A model generated the notes under the pieces. The model made no database searches. It was not told the DNA's origin and saw only the letters and a program-made list of their open reading frames with translations. A stretch of 64,000 nucleotides of DNA from Balaenoptera acutorostrata (lineage: Eukaryota; Chordata; Mammalia; Artiodactyla; Balaenopteridae). The stretch spans positions 134,458,335 through 134,522,334 of the forward strand of contig NC_080066.1 in NCBI RefSeq assembly GCF_949987535.1. Direction: 5' to 3'. Below, piece by piece: positions 22,327 to 32,775 of the stretch. Position 1 is the stretch's first letter. Each line of letters begins with the position of its first letter. Both the position numbers and the translations under genes were made by a program.

Positions 22327-23164
22327 CTGTCAAGGAAATCAGCCAGGTGAGGCCAAAGCGGGACAACGGGGCAGGGGCTAGAAGGTCCAGTGGCACCCAT
22401 GGCAGATAACAGCCTCACAGAGCCCCTCACCTTGATGAATGTGTCTGGGCTTCGCCGGCCTCTTGGTGCCCTGGTTCATCCCTAAAGAGTGATCATCACC
22501 ATGGTAGTGACCTGTTCAGTTTGCTGCTATCTCTTTTGGCTGGTTGCAGTTCTGGCCCAAGTCAACCCCCTCTTTGGACCAGAGTTGACAAATGAAACCA
22601 TTTGGTATCTCAAGCATCTTTGGCCTTGAGGGACAAGACTCCCTCTCCAGTGCTCGGTCACTGAAGTCATGAAGAGAATTCCTCTAGATGCAAAAGCACC
22701 TCCAAACCCAGACCACCTTCCTGGACTCACCTATTTTGGCCATCAGTTGCCTTAAACATTCACACCATATTGGAATATCTTATTCTACGATGAAGTATTT
22801 TTTCCTACCGTCTTTTTTACACTTTGAAAAATTATGTACCTACTTAACCTAAACTGTGCCGACTCCAGAAAATATTTACACACTCTTCTGAGGTAGAAAG
22901 TGCTATTCCTCTGAGAAATATGTTACTCTCTCCTTGGAACCTATGGATTTGAAGATGGCTCCTGCCTGCTCACAACATGGGAATCAGTGAGGTGTTTAAA
23001 AACTGCTACAAGACAAATTAAGGCTCCAGTGGGACAGTCAATAAGGCAACATGTTCAGAGGGAAGATCTGACCCAAGAGATACACAAAAGTATATTCTCA
23101 GGATGAATCTTATTTCTGCCCTCTTTTGGAATAAATTATTTTTCTGCTTCCTATGAAAAAAAAG
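22327..23164 (+). pseudogene. ATP6V0E1P: Processed pseudogene of ATP6V0E1 (V-ATPase V0 subunit e1)
   Basis: The parent encodes the small membrane subunit e1 (81 residues) of the V0 proton-channel sector of the vacuolar ATPase. The copy starts at ATG 22399 and its frame is restored for the C-terminal half, where [20 protein letters not shown] and NETIWYL are readable, ending at TGA 22627-22629. The middle piece [10 protein letters not shown] is readable only in another frame. A 2-nt deletion near 22444 and a 13-nt deletion near 22486 put it there, leaving TAA at 22483-22485. The two losses total 15 nt, and 231 nt observed equals 246 nt expected minus 15. The parental 3' UTR follows without introns, with AATAAA at 23130-23135 and an A-rich tail from about 23155. 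Degenerate matching flanks (22307-22326 and 23165-23187) look like a decayed target duplication. It is not expected to make protein. Confidence 0.94.
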
Positions 23165-23187
23165 AAAAGAAAATCAAATTAGTTCCC

Positions 23188-23905
23188 TGCCCTCAATAAT
23201 ATATAATTTGAAGAAGGCCTTGCAATGTGCTGAGATTTACGTTAAAATGTTAATTAAACCAAGTTGTTGAGTAGAGTCAAGGAAACAGTGGATAGGCCAG
23301 AGCCATGTAGCAAACACAGCGAGAACTAATTTGCCCAATGAGCAAGACTCCATGAAAAGTAACATTTCCCAGAATATGCCTTTCCATCAGATTTCTCAAA
23401 TATCACAGGATTTTGCTGACAAAGGAGAAGCCTCAGCTCAAAGTGTCTCTGTGGAGGCCGCTATGAATCAATCTCCTGCTCTCCCACGCGCCTGTGGCCA
23501 CAATAGATCTGCCTTGTCCACTGACACACATGTCACCTGGGCTCCTCACAGCCAAAGGCACATGTGCCTAAACAGGCTAAATGAATTCTTGGCCTTGTAA
23601 CAAAACAAGGATAACCAACCACTGGTGTTTGACCCCATGACCTTGGCCTCTTTAGCACCATGCCTTCCCCAGCAGAGTTAAAGAGCTGTGTGCTCTGTGG
23701 TCATGTCACGTGGCAGGAAACCATCAAGCATGTGAGTCCTGTATGGGCAAGGAAAGTCTGGAGAAATTAAGGCTGAAATACTGCCTACACATCTATTTCT
23801 AGGAAGTGGTGTACTTCATATAACATGTTCCTATTTTCAAAAATATCAAAATTGCTACATACTGAAAATGGTTGATTTTGAGCCTTTAATAGAAATATGA
23901 CTATG
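23188..23905. other. Unique sequence, no gene recognised
   Basis: An 89-codon frame at 23331-23600 has no recognisable domain. No repeat is seen. Confidence 0.45.
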
Positions 23906-23909
23906 TACA

Positions 23910-24108
23910 TAACAGGTAGGTAGATATTATGTATATATAACGTATTATATATATTTATATATTAAATTACATACACATTATATATAAAAAATACAGATAT
24001 ATATATCAGATATATATATAAAATTTATGTTTATATATATACATTATATATATAAAAATAATATATATAATTTTATATAATTCAGATATATATATATATA
24101 TAATTTTA
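23910..24108. repeat. AT-rich (TA)n satellite-like tract
   Basis: About 200 bp is almost entirely A/T, with many (TA)4-8 blocks joined by ATTATATATA, AATTTTATATAA and similar units. It is strongly self-complementary and could extrude hairpins. Its length is probably variable. Confidence 0.9.
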
Positions 24109-24399
24109 GAACCTTCTTGAGGAAAAATTGAAATAGGTGTTTCACAAGCTTTCCAGTGGCCACATTTCACCTGGGCCCACCAGGAAGACTAATAAAATAA
24201 GGATCTTTTTTTGTTTGTTTTCCAAAGTAAAATTACCACCGAAATTCTAGTGTTCCTTTTCCTGGCAAGTCCCCTTGGTATTAGTCTCTTGGTCTTTTTC
24301 TCATGTGCCTGAGGAGCAAGGAGCCTGCTACAATGGAAGCCCCCGCTCTGGGGGACTTCACTGGAATCTGCTCATGGAACTGTTTCCTTCAGTGCCCCC

Positions 24400-24903
24400 T
24401 CCTCCCCTCCCTCATCCTTTGCTCCTTGCCTCTGTCTTCTCCACAGGATCTCAGCCTGCACCACTGTACCTTTCCCTTACCACATTCCTGACATGATGGC
24501 CTTCTGTCTTGAGCATGCCAAGCTCCTGCCTGCTCACAGGTGCTTGCACTTGCTGTTCACTCTACCTGGAAGATTTGTCCCTGTCTCCTTCTCATCTTTC
24601 ATTTCTTACTTCAATAATCACTTGCTCAGAGACACTTCCCGGACCTCCCCACCTGAGTCAGTCCTCCACCTCCACCCAGCGACTCTCCATCACATTCCCC
24701 TGAAACTTGTCTTGAGAGTACTTATAATCATCAAGCAATATTCTGTGTTTGTTTATTCACTGTTAGCCCTCCCCTCTCTCTAGAATATAAGTTCCATGAA
24801 GGGTGAACTTCACCTACTTTTTGCACTCTCTAACACCCAGCACCTAAGCAATGGCTGGCACACAGTAGGAGCTAAATAAACAATAGATGAATGAATGAAT
24901 GAA
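24400..24903 (+). mobile_element. L2 LINE 3' end
   Basis: It reads CACTTGCTGTTCACTCTACC, TCACTTGCTCAGAGACACTTC, CTAGAATATAAGTTCCATGAAGG, CCCAGCACCTAAGCAATGG and CTGGCACACAGTAGGAGCTA, then AATAAACAATAGA(TGAA)n. This is the full series of L2 3'-end landmarks in order, ending in the L2 TGAA tail. Confidence 0.88.
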
Positions 24904-25114
24904 TTGTCCAGTGTTCCTCAGAGGAAAGGCGCAGCTTCTCCAGAGAGACTATGGAATATCTGACTTGTTATTTAAGGAGTTTGAAGAGCATTAACGACTT
25001 CAAACCCCTGACACTCTGCTTAGCCTCTGGTTGCTGTGGGACCTGCCTGACTTCAGGGGGTTTCTCTAGTTTCCAAACAGAAAGCTGCCCACATATTAAA
25101 ATGCTTAGAGATAT

Positions 25115-25365
25115 TTAGCCTCTAGATAATGATAACAGTTACCATTTAGTGAGTACCTTCCCTGCCAGGAATGTGCATAAGACATTCTCACGTTAGTCTA
25201 CTCGGCCAACCTATGCTGTAGGGGGTGTTTTCCCTACTTCATATACTAGGAGATTGAGTCTCAAGTGATTTGCAAAAACACATGGAACATGTAAGTATCA
25301 GAGCTGGTATCTGAAGCTTGTCTGTCTCATCTACCTTAAAGGCCCATGCTTTTAACCACTTCTTT
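25115..25365 (-). mobile_element. MIR SINE
   Basis: It reads ACAGTTACCATTTAGTGAGT, CTAGGAGATTGAGTCTCAAG, AGTATCAGAGCTGGTATCTG and AAGGCCCATGCTTTTAACC, the MIR in reverse complement including the tRNA-like head. Confidence 0.8.
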
Positions 25366-25580
25366 GTTTTGAGAAGCCAAAACATCAATGTGGTAAAGAG
25401 AATCAGCTCGTGGTGCACAAGAGTGTGATGTCCTTGAAAGGTGTGCAAGCATTTGTGTCATGTGATCTGTAGTTATAGCTTCCAAACCCTTCCTACCTAT
25501 TCTAGACCAGTGCTTATTTGTAACAGTACAACTACTTCAGGTTGTTCATGAGTTTTCCTGGGTTTTCAAATACTGTTCTC

Positions 25581-25870
25581 GGGCTTCCCTGGTGGCGCAG
25601 TGGTTGAGAATCTGCCTGCTAATGCAGGAGACACGGGTTCGAGCCCTGGTCTGGGAAGATCCCACATGCCACGGAGCAGCTGGGCCCGTGAGCCACAGCT
25701 GCTGAGCCTGCGCGTCTGGAGCCTGTGCCCCGCAACGGGAGGGGCCGCGATAGTGAAAGGCCCGCGCACCGCGATGAAGAGCGGTCCCCGCACCGCGATG
25801 AAGAGTGGCCCCCACTTGCCGCAACTAGAGAAAGCCCTCGCACGAACCGAAGACCCAGCACAGCCAAAAA

Positions 25871-25901
<31 letters not shown>

Positions 25902-25903
25902 AA
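25581..25903 (+). mobile_element. CHR-type SINE with internal 24-bp duplication
   Basis: This is a complete copy with head, boxes, body and a long pure (AAAT)n tail. A perfect 13-bp target duplication (AAATACTGTTCTC) stands at 25568-25580 and 25904-25916. The body carries an imperfect tandem duplication of 24 bp (25766-25789 and 25790-25813, each starting GCACCGCGATGAAGAG). The long uninterrupted tail suggests a recent insertion. Confidence 0.97.
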
Positions 25904-26192
25904 AAATACTGTTCTCATCAACTCCAAGGAAAGAAAGAATTATTTGAGGTTTAGCACCTGCAGAAACTGTTGCTCTTTGTTCCAGGTGACAAACAGCTCA
26001 CGTTTATGGAAGATATAAGCTGAGTTCCGCCTTCTTTGTGGTGAATTTCTACCAAAAGTAATGTGAAGGGCTGAAAATTTAATGTTCCTAAGAGTAAAAT
26101 GTATACAGAAGTTTACAATTCCTAATTTTTCTATAATAATAGCTATCTCAGCATCAACACCATTCAAACAAAGCTATAAAAACATTAGGATA

Positions 26193-26518
26193 GGGGGCTT
26201 CCCTGGTGGCGCAGTGGTTGAGAATCTGCCTGCTAATGCAGGGCACACGGGTTCGAGCCCTGGTCTGGGAAGATCCCACATGCCGCGGAGCAGCTGGGCC
26301 CGTGAGCCACAACTACTGAGCCTGCGCGTCTGGAGCCTGTGCTCCGCAACAAGAGAGGCCACGATAGTGAGAGGCCCGCGCACTGCGATGAAGAGTGACC
26401 CCCACTTGCCACAACTAGAGAAAGCCCTCACACAGAAACGAAGACCCAACACAGCCATAAATAACAAATAAATAAATAAAGAGTGCATCCTAATATAAAT
26501 AGGTAGACTTTAAAAAAA
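26193..26518 (+). mobile_element. CHR-type SINE with 3'-transduced flank
   Basis: This complete copy lies 0.6 kb from the previous one on the same strand. The 15-bp target duplication AAAAACATTAGGATA is perfect (26178-26192 and 26519-26533). The SINE tail (AAATAAATAAATAAA) ends near 26480 but is followed by about 30 unrelated bases (from GAGTGCATCC to GTAGACTTT) and a second A-run before the duplication. The insertion therefore carried a piece of its source locus. Confidence 0.97.
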
Positions 26519-26533
26519 AAAAACATTAGGATA

Positions 26534-27295
26534 ATATTTCAGAGAAAAACAGAAAAGGAAATAATTTACTCTCTTCCAACCCTCAGACCGTTATGATTCT
26601 TTTATCTGCATACCTGACTTTTCTTTCTTAATCTGTCCATCATGTAGATCGTTCTGAGTCTCTTTCTTTTTCTTTTTCTTTCTTCTTTCCCAGAAATCAT
26701 CACAAGAATATCTACCTATTAGCTCTTGTCCCTTCCACTTGCCTTTTAACCCCCCCACCCCAATTTCTACATGAAGTTTACCAGTTCCTCCCTTAATTTT
26801 TTCTTCTGTAAGATGAGCTTCCAAGTTCTTACTCCTTTCTGCTTGAATTTGTATGAAAATGCAAGTGTTTAAGATTTACAACTCTGCTTCGCAGGCTCTC
26901 TTTCCATCTCTTCTGGGGCTTAACTACTGAGCTAAAAATCCCCCAGCTGAAATAGCAACAGATGGAAGGTTTTGAAGATGTATCCAAATCTCCCAGTTCA
27001 ACCAAAAAAGCAACAGCTTTCAAACTTGTTACATTATGGTGGGGAAGGATTTTCCACAGCCTGACCCGTCTTTCTAACAGGAAACTTTCAGCAGCCTCCA
27101 TGGTGTATTAACCAAATGACTGAATTTAATAGGAGCCTTTTCACAATAGGGAGAGCCTGTGTGCATGTGGTCCTTCTCTCTCAGGCCAGTTTACTAGAGC
27201 AAGTGTCCAAGTCACCAGACATCTCCCCACTCCTGGGTAACAGGGGATAATGGGTAAAGAAAAAAAAAAAAGGCAAAGAAAACACAATGTTGGAG
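26534..27295. other. Unique sequence with pyrimidine-rich tract
   Basis: A (TTTC)n-like tract lies at 26661-26690, a C-rich run near 26750 and an A12 run near 27259. No gene is recognised. Confidence 0.5.
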
Positions 27296-27299
27296 AGCA

Positions 27300-27515
27300 C
27301 TGGGAAGTAGTGTGGCCTGGTGGTGAAGAGTAAAGGCCTTGGGATCCCAGTTTTGGCACAGAACAGCTTTTTGTGATCTTGGGCAAATTAATTAACTTCT
27401 CCAAGCCCCAGTTACCTCATCTGTAAAATGGGGCTATTCTCAGTACCTAATTTGTCTTTTTGCTGTGACAAGGTAGTCACAATTTGACAAGCCTGTACAA
27501 AAAGCACTTAACACT
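27300..27515 (+). mobile_element. MIR SINE, nearly full length
   Basis: It reads GTAGTGTGGCCTGGTGGTGA, AGAGTAAAGGCCTTGGGATC, GATCTTGGGCAAATTAATTA, TTCTCCAAGCCCCAGTTACC and TCATCTGTAAAATGGGGC, all in MIR order. Confidence 0.88.
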
Positions 27516-28349
27516 CTTATGATACCATGCTCCGTAAGTGGTTCCTATCACGAACATAGTTTTTAGTTGCTATTACATCATGGACCAGGCAGCTTCTCAT
27601 GATAGCAAAGGAGTTTAGGCCAACAGGTATAATGTCAGGTTTACCCTCCTAGATAACCCAAATTTATACCAGATGAATTAAGTGGAAAAAAGGAAAAATA
27701 ATAAACAAAGGACCTTTTAAATGTGTTTCCAATATAAATGGTCTAGAAGCAGAAAAGAGAAAATAAAAGGAAAAGGACAGACAAAACAGATAAAGCTTGC
27801 ATCTCTCCCAGATTTCAACATAAACTATCATGGCTTTGGAAAAGACCCATCCATTAGTTCTTCAAAGTTCTTTTCTCAAGGGAGAAGAATCCCGCCCAGA
27901 GAAGAGAGACTGGCCTCAAAATACCAAAAGAAAGTTCAGAACTCTGGCCTTCACATTGAGGTAACAGTCTTCAGGTCAGGGGTGTTGACCTGTCTGCAAT
28001 TTCTGCCGGTGGAGCTACTGAAAGAGGGACCCCCAAGGTACACACGTGCACACTGTCAATCCCAAATGCACACACATTCCGGGTAACGCACCAAAGACAG
28101 CGGGGAGGGGCACTTCATCAACCCCATCAAACTGGTACTTCTAGTGGCTGATACTCTGACTTTCTGGCCACCAGCTGTCATAAGAGGGCTATATCCCTTT
28201 CTGAGACTCTGAGTAACCTCACCAAGAGGTTGTTCAAAAGGCATGCAGTTCAGAGAAGACAAAACAAACGCAGGTGTGCAGTAGAATGGGGCCAGTTCTG
28301 ACGCTGAGACCACAGTGAGGCTGCCTGCCACACGGCTTACTTCAAACCT
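27516..28349. other. Unique sequence, no gene recognised
   Basis: A 121-codon frame at 27721-28086 has no domain and no conserved start context. No repeat is recognised. Confidence 0.45.
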
Positions 28350-30140
28350 AGTTTATTGGAACCAGAAAACTGAGTAACCACCACATTCTGACACTCAAGA
28401 TGCCAGCAAGAGTTGGATGTTCCTTAAAATAAGCTTTTGCGTTGATTATTAGATGGTGCTGAAAGGAGACAGTTGCACCCACCTAGAAATTGTTCACAGC
28501 TTAAGTAGTAGATAAATTATTTTCCCTAGTGTGTGCTTTAAAATTTCACCTGGATGGAAAATGACACCAGACATGTGTCTCACTGACCTAAAAACCAAGC
28601 GGTCTCCTCCATACGGAAATTTAATTATTCTGTAAAATAAGACTTTTATTCTTGTGGAGTGAGTATCTTTTTCGCCAACAATGATTTTCAAAGGCTTCAA
28701 ATATCTGAAATCACTGTGAGAGGCAAAACACTGATTTAACTGCTTTTTTCCCCTCGTTAGGAAATATCTCCTTAAAATACTAACAGAGCCCAAGCCTATT
28801 TACATTGCAAACAACACGAAACAATTTCCCTGCTTCTTTCACTGGCCTCATCTAGCAACCAACGTGGTGAGAGTAATAGCAACTAAAACTGACGATTCTG
28901 ACCTGGTGCCTGGCGAACATTTCTCCTTTTATAACTACTTGAGCGTGGCAGGCTCTTCCTATTAACTACATTACCTCACCATTATCAAAGACGAAAGGAA
29001 ATTAATTTTGTTTTTCAAGGTCTTGGCAATAAGTCGGTTCTTTACTTCATCAGACATCTGCTGTTTTTCTACGTGTGTCATTTGCGAAGCTGAGTTTTCC
29101 TTATGACTTTATTCTCATAACAATTTATCACGCAACGGTGTTTACCAGAGGACTTGGGCCGACGGGTTTTTCTCTCTCCCAGCAGAAAGCGTAACAGTAA
29201 CTTAAGGCCAATATCATCATCTATATTTCATTCTCAAATAGTTTTCTGGGGCTTAAAAAAAAAAGCCAACAAGACTGTCAAGAAAAAATAACCACTTATG
29301 GTCTCCGGCTGAAATGTATTGCCAATGCAACTCTACTTTGTTTTAACAGATGGGCCTTTATCAGCAAATTATGTGGGCAGTTCACCAACTTCCCTTAGGA
29401 ATGGAGGAGTGCTTCCATTTACTTGAGCTCTTATCTGTTCATTTAAAGCCACAGTTGACCACAAAATTCTAGGGTTTTTTTTTTTCATGTATTGATACAA
29501 AGGATAAACTACAGAGAATCTTCTGTTCTCCAATCATTAGTCATTCCTGGGCTGACTGATAGGGCCTAAGCCTTATTTCACACCAGTGAAAAAAATAATT
29601 AGGTAGTCCACACAGATACAGGAGGTTCTCTAACGCGCTGTACATTTATTCCCTTGCCTAATGGCATGAGGGCCTCTGAAAAAGCTCTTCACAATATTTA
29701 TTTTGATGAATAATCTGCTGGGGTTGACTCATTTTTCTTTTTCTTCTCTAATCTCTCACTGTTCCTCTCACTTTCTCCAGCTGCTGACTAACTCCTAGAA
29801 GCCTCAGTTCTGCTGGTAAACACAAGAACCAGATTCACGGGAGGCTGTTGTTTCAGACAAGAGTCAACAGCTCTAGAATGGGGTGTGCAGAGAATCTGAA
29901 AACCAACTTCAAGGAATATTAGAGAAAACCTCTATTTGCCTCATGCCTCCTATGTGGACCCGTGTTTTTCTGTCTATATTTTTTTATTAAGGAGATTCTC
30001 ATCAAAAAAAGAGATGAATGATGACAAATTTTTATTTTACCCTGAAAATTAATTTCACCTTCCTTTGTTGCAATTTACCATAAACATTTCCACAAGAATC
30101 CAATCCCTAGGCCTCAAGTTCTCTAAACCTATAAAATAAG
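28350..30140. promoter_or_regulatory. Candidate conserved non-coding block (longest repeat-free island)
   Basis: About 1.8 kb has no interspersed repeat that I can recognise, unlike nearly all of the surrounding 10 kb. It is AT-leaning and rich in developmental-enhancer-type words: AACAGATGGGCC (E-box), CCTTTATCAGCAAATTA (GATA plus homeodomain), AATCATTAGTCATTCCTGG (AP-1/TEAD-like), AAAATAATTAGG (homeodomain) and a perfect AP-1 TGACTCA at 29725-29731. No long open frame occurs. Absence of old repeats over such a span is a common mark of constraint, but this is inference. Confidence 0.35.
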
Positions 30141-30154
30141 AAGGTTGCACTAGA

Positions 30155-30345
30155 CCGCAAGTTGAGTGTTCATGAGGAACACCTGGGGAGCTGGTTCAGC
30201 ATGCAGATCTGAGCTCCACCCTGATTCAGTAGTGTTGAAGTGGCACCCAGGAATATTCCATTTTCAACTCACCACTGGTGAATCTAATGCAGACGGGCCA
30301 TGGACCACGCTCTGGGAATACTGGTCTGATGAACTTCACAGGGCA
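30155..30345. mobile_element. MER5-like hAT-Charlie element
   Basis: It reads GGAACACCTGGGGAGCTGG, TTCAGCATGCAGATCTGAGC, CTCCACCCTGATTCAGTAG, GAATCTAATGCAGACGGGCC and ATGGACCACGCTCTGGGAATAC, corresponding to the MER5 body (ATCACCTGGAGGGCTTG..GATTCAGTAGGTCTGG..GGACCACACTTTGAG). The terminal repeats are worn. Confidence 0.65.
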
Positions 30346-31029
30346 CTTCCTCTTTCAAAAGTCTGTGATTCCATAAAAACCTCAACCGCAGCTATTAGCT
30401 AATCATCTGAGCAAATCTAACATTTATTGACAAATCTACCCAGCGGGCACTGGCTTCAGAGGTATCTCTCTGGGTCTACTTTGTGAGCAGGGCAAGCCTG
30501 GCTGCAGGGGGGCTTTGAGGCTGAGCAGGGTACGGGTGGCAGCCCGACACTCCAGGAACCAAACAAATCACCCCAGCCCAGCCCAGCCCACGGGGTCCTC
30601 CCGGCCTCAGAGACATAAGGCTCTTCAAAATGCTGCATCGCTTTGGTGTTCAAGGTAGGTTTCCAAAACAGCAGACGCTTGCATTTTCAAGGAAAAGTAC
30701 AGAAACCTTTCATTTTGCAAGTAGTGACTTTGGGATCACCCATGATTTGTTACTTATTATCAGACAAGTCTTCTCCATTAGCACAATGAGAGAATATTGT
30801 AGGGATGAAATTAGAAAACTGATTACGACCCACGTGAAAAATGAACCACAACGAAGTGTGCAACTTTTCAAAACCATTCATCCTAACCTCAAGGCTCATG
30901 AATGAAAACCAGAGAAGTACACGGCTGGTATGACCCAAAGGCCAGTGCTCACGCATGCTTACGGAATTTACAGGATGGTGGGAGGACAAGATTCCAGTTT
31001 ATGAGCACATGGAAGTCAGAGGCCAAGGC
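30346..31029. other. Unique sequence, no gene recognised
   Basis: It contains a (CAGCC)n-like patch near 30575 and a donor-like TTCAAGGTAGGT at about 30649-30660. No coding frame or repeat is recognised. Confidence 0.4.
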
Positions 31030-31111
31030 TTGATCACAACTCCCTTACTAACTACTTGTGTGACCTTGGCCAAGTTACTTCACTTCTCAGAATGTGTAAA
31101 ATGGGGCTCAC
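31030..31111 (+). mobile_element. MIR core fragment
   Basis: It reads ACTAACTACTTGTGTGACC, TTGGCCAAGTTACTTCAC, TTCTCAGAATGTGTAAAATGG, the MIR core. Confidence 0.8.
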
Positions 31112-31715
31112 AGTTATTCAATACATATCTACTGAGTGCCTGGAGTGGGCCACTGACATACAGTAATCTCAAGCAGTGGACAAAACAGGCGAAAATCCCT
31201 ACCCTCAGGAAGAACACAGACAAGAGACAAAGAAATTGAAACTACAATGTCAGTCAGTGATACGATGAAAAATAAAGCAGCGTAAGGAGTTAGAGTTTTG
31301 GGTTGCTATTTCAGATAAGAAGGTCAAAAAAAACCTCTCTGAGGAGGGACCGTTTGAACAGAGGCCATAATAAAGTGAGGAAGGAGCCTTATAATATCTG
31401 TGTAAAAGCCATCCAGGCAGAAGGAAAGTGCAGGGGCAAAGGCCCTGAGGCAGGAACATTTGAGGAATTGTCAGGTGACAGCAAGGCGACAAGTGTGGCT
31501 TAAGGAAAAGGAGTGAGGGGAGAGTAGTAGGAAATTAGGTCAAAGAAGTAGCCAGATCATAAATGGCCTGAAAGTGAGCACTTTGGGTCTCATTCTGTTT
31601 TGATGAGGAGCCTTTAGAAGTTCTAAGTAGCATTAACTGATGGATGTTTGAAAGGATGGTTCCAGCTGCTATTTGCAGACAAGAATATAAGGGAAGTGCA
31701 TCCATCAAGATAGGT
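31112..31715 (+). mobile_element. Ancient repeat, unassigned family
   Basis: This copy of the 'TGTGCCAGGCAC' family reads ACAGGCGAAAATCCCTACCC, GAGGGACCGTTTGAACAGAGG, GCAGGGGCAAAGGCCCTGAGGC, GCCAGATCATAAATGGCCTG and GATGGTTCCAGCTGC. Its probable 3' continuation lies beyond the SINE at 32490-32645. Confidence 0.6.
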
Positions 31716-31798
31716 GAGGTCATCTTTCCTTGTTACAATCTGACATAATCTTTTCCACAAGAATCAAGTCCCTGGGAAACCTATAAAACGAGAAGGTA

Positions 31799-32109
31799 GG
31801 GCTTCCCTGGTGGCGCAGTGGTTAAGAATCCGCCTGCCAATGCAGGGGACATGGGTTCAAGCCCTGGTCCGGGAAGATCCCACATGCCACGGAGCAACTA
31901 AGCCCGTGCGCCACAACTACTGAAGCCTGCACGCCTAGAGCCCGTGCTCTGCAACAAGAGAAGCCACCGCAGCGGGAGGTCAGCGTACCTCAGTGAAAAG
32001 TGGCCCCTGCTCGCCGCAACTGGAGAGAGCCTGCACACAGCAACAAAGACCCAACGCAGCCAAAAGTGAATTAATTAATTAATTAATTAATTAATTTAAA
32101 AAAAAAAAT
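31799..32109 (+). mobile_element. CHR-type SINE, older (CHR-1-like) subfamily
   Basis: Compared with the young copies it has GTTAAGAATCCGCC in the head, CTAAGCCCGTGCGCC and GCCTAGAGCCCGTGCTCTGC in the body, and GACCCAACGCAGCC before the tail. The tail is a (TTAA)n run then A-rich. The target duplication is CGAGAAGGTA (31789-31798 and 32110-32119), extending leftwards with one mismatch. Confidence 0.95.
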
Positions 32110-32119
32110 CGAGAAGGTA

Positions 32120-32489
32120 ATCAACAACCACAAAAATGTTGTGCTTTATAGAAGCAAAGGTTACTTCTCACGCATACTTCATGTCCATTGTAAGTTAGCT
32201 GGGGTTCTGCTCCACCTCTTCTCATTCTGGGACCCAAGGATGGAGCAGCCTCTATCTGGAACACTGCAGATCACCACGACACAGGGAAAAGGGAGCACGG
32301 TGACTCATGCACAGGCTCTGCAATGTCAGCCTGGGGGTGATACGCATCACTTCCACTCATATTTCATTGGCCAAAGCAAATCGTTTGAACACATCTAACT
32401 TCAAGGGCAGTGGGAAAGTACAATCCTACCACGTGCCTGCAAGATGGAAAATTGGATGAACAGCACTAACGAATACCACAGAGACCAGA
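32120..32489. other. Unassigned sequence between repeat pieces
   Basis: No gene is seen. An 85-codon frame has no domain. It may be part of the ancient repeat or of another old insertion. Confidence 0.35.
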
Positions 32490-32645
32490 GGGAAGCAGGG
32501 AGACTGATTAGGAGGCTTTTACAGTAATCCAGGCAAGAGAGGAGAACGGCTTACACCAGGCAGTGGCAGGAGAGGTGTTAGGAAACAGATGCAGAAGATA
32601 TTCTGAAGGCAGAGACAAAAAAAAATTTGCTGATGGATTGGATGT
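32490..32645 (+). mobile_element. Ancient repeat, unassigned (3' continuation)
   Basis: It reads AAGCAGGGAGACTGATTAGG, AGGCTTTTACAGTAATCCAGG, CAAGAGAGGAGAACGGC and TTTGCTGATGGATTGGATGTGG, the distal part of the family seen at 31112-31715. Confidence 0.6.
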
Positions 32646-32649
32646 GGAA

Positions 32650-32775
32650 TAATCATAACCACCTCACAGTGGATTTATTTTGGTGCAGATTAAATGAGAT
32701 GATATATGTGAAATTTTTGCACAATGCCAGACATGTTGTAAACCTCAACGATGGTGATTATTATCATCGTAGTTT
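32650..32775 (+). mobile_element. MIR 3' half
   Basis: It reads ACCACCTCACAGTGGATTTA, GCAGATTAAATGAGATGATA and ACAATGCCAGACATGTTG, followed by GATTATTATCATCGT. The order matches the MIR 3' half. Confidence 0.7.

Noticed and set aside
31799..32109. Regular direct repeats as a possible CRISPR-like array (also the GAGCCACAACTACTGA repeats at 61.1 kb)
   Set aside because: The genome is mammalian and the repeats are SINE tail or body motifs without regular spacers.
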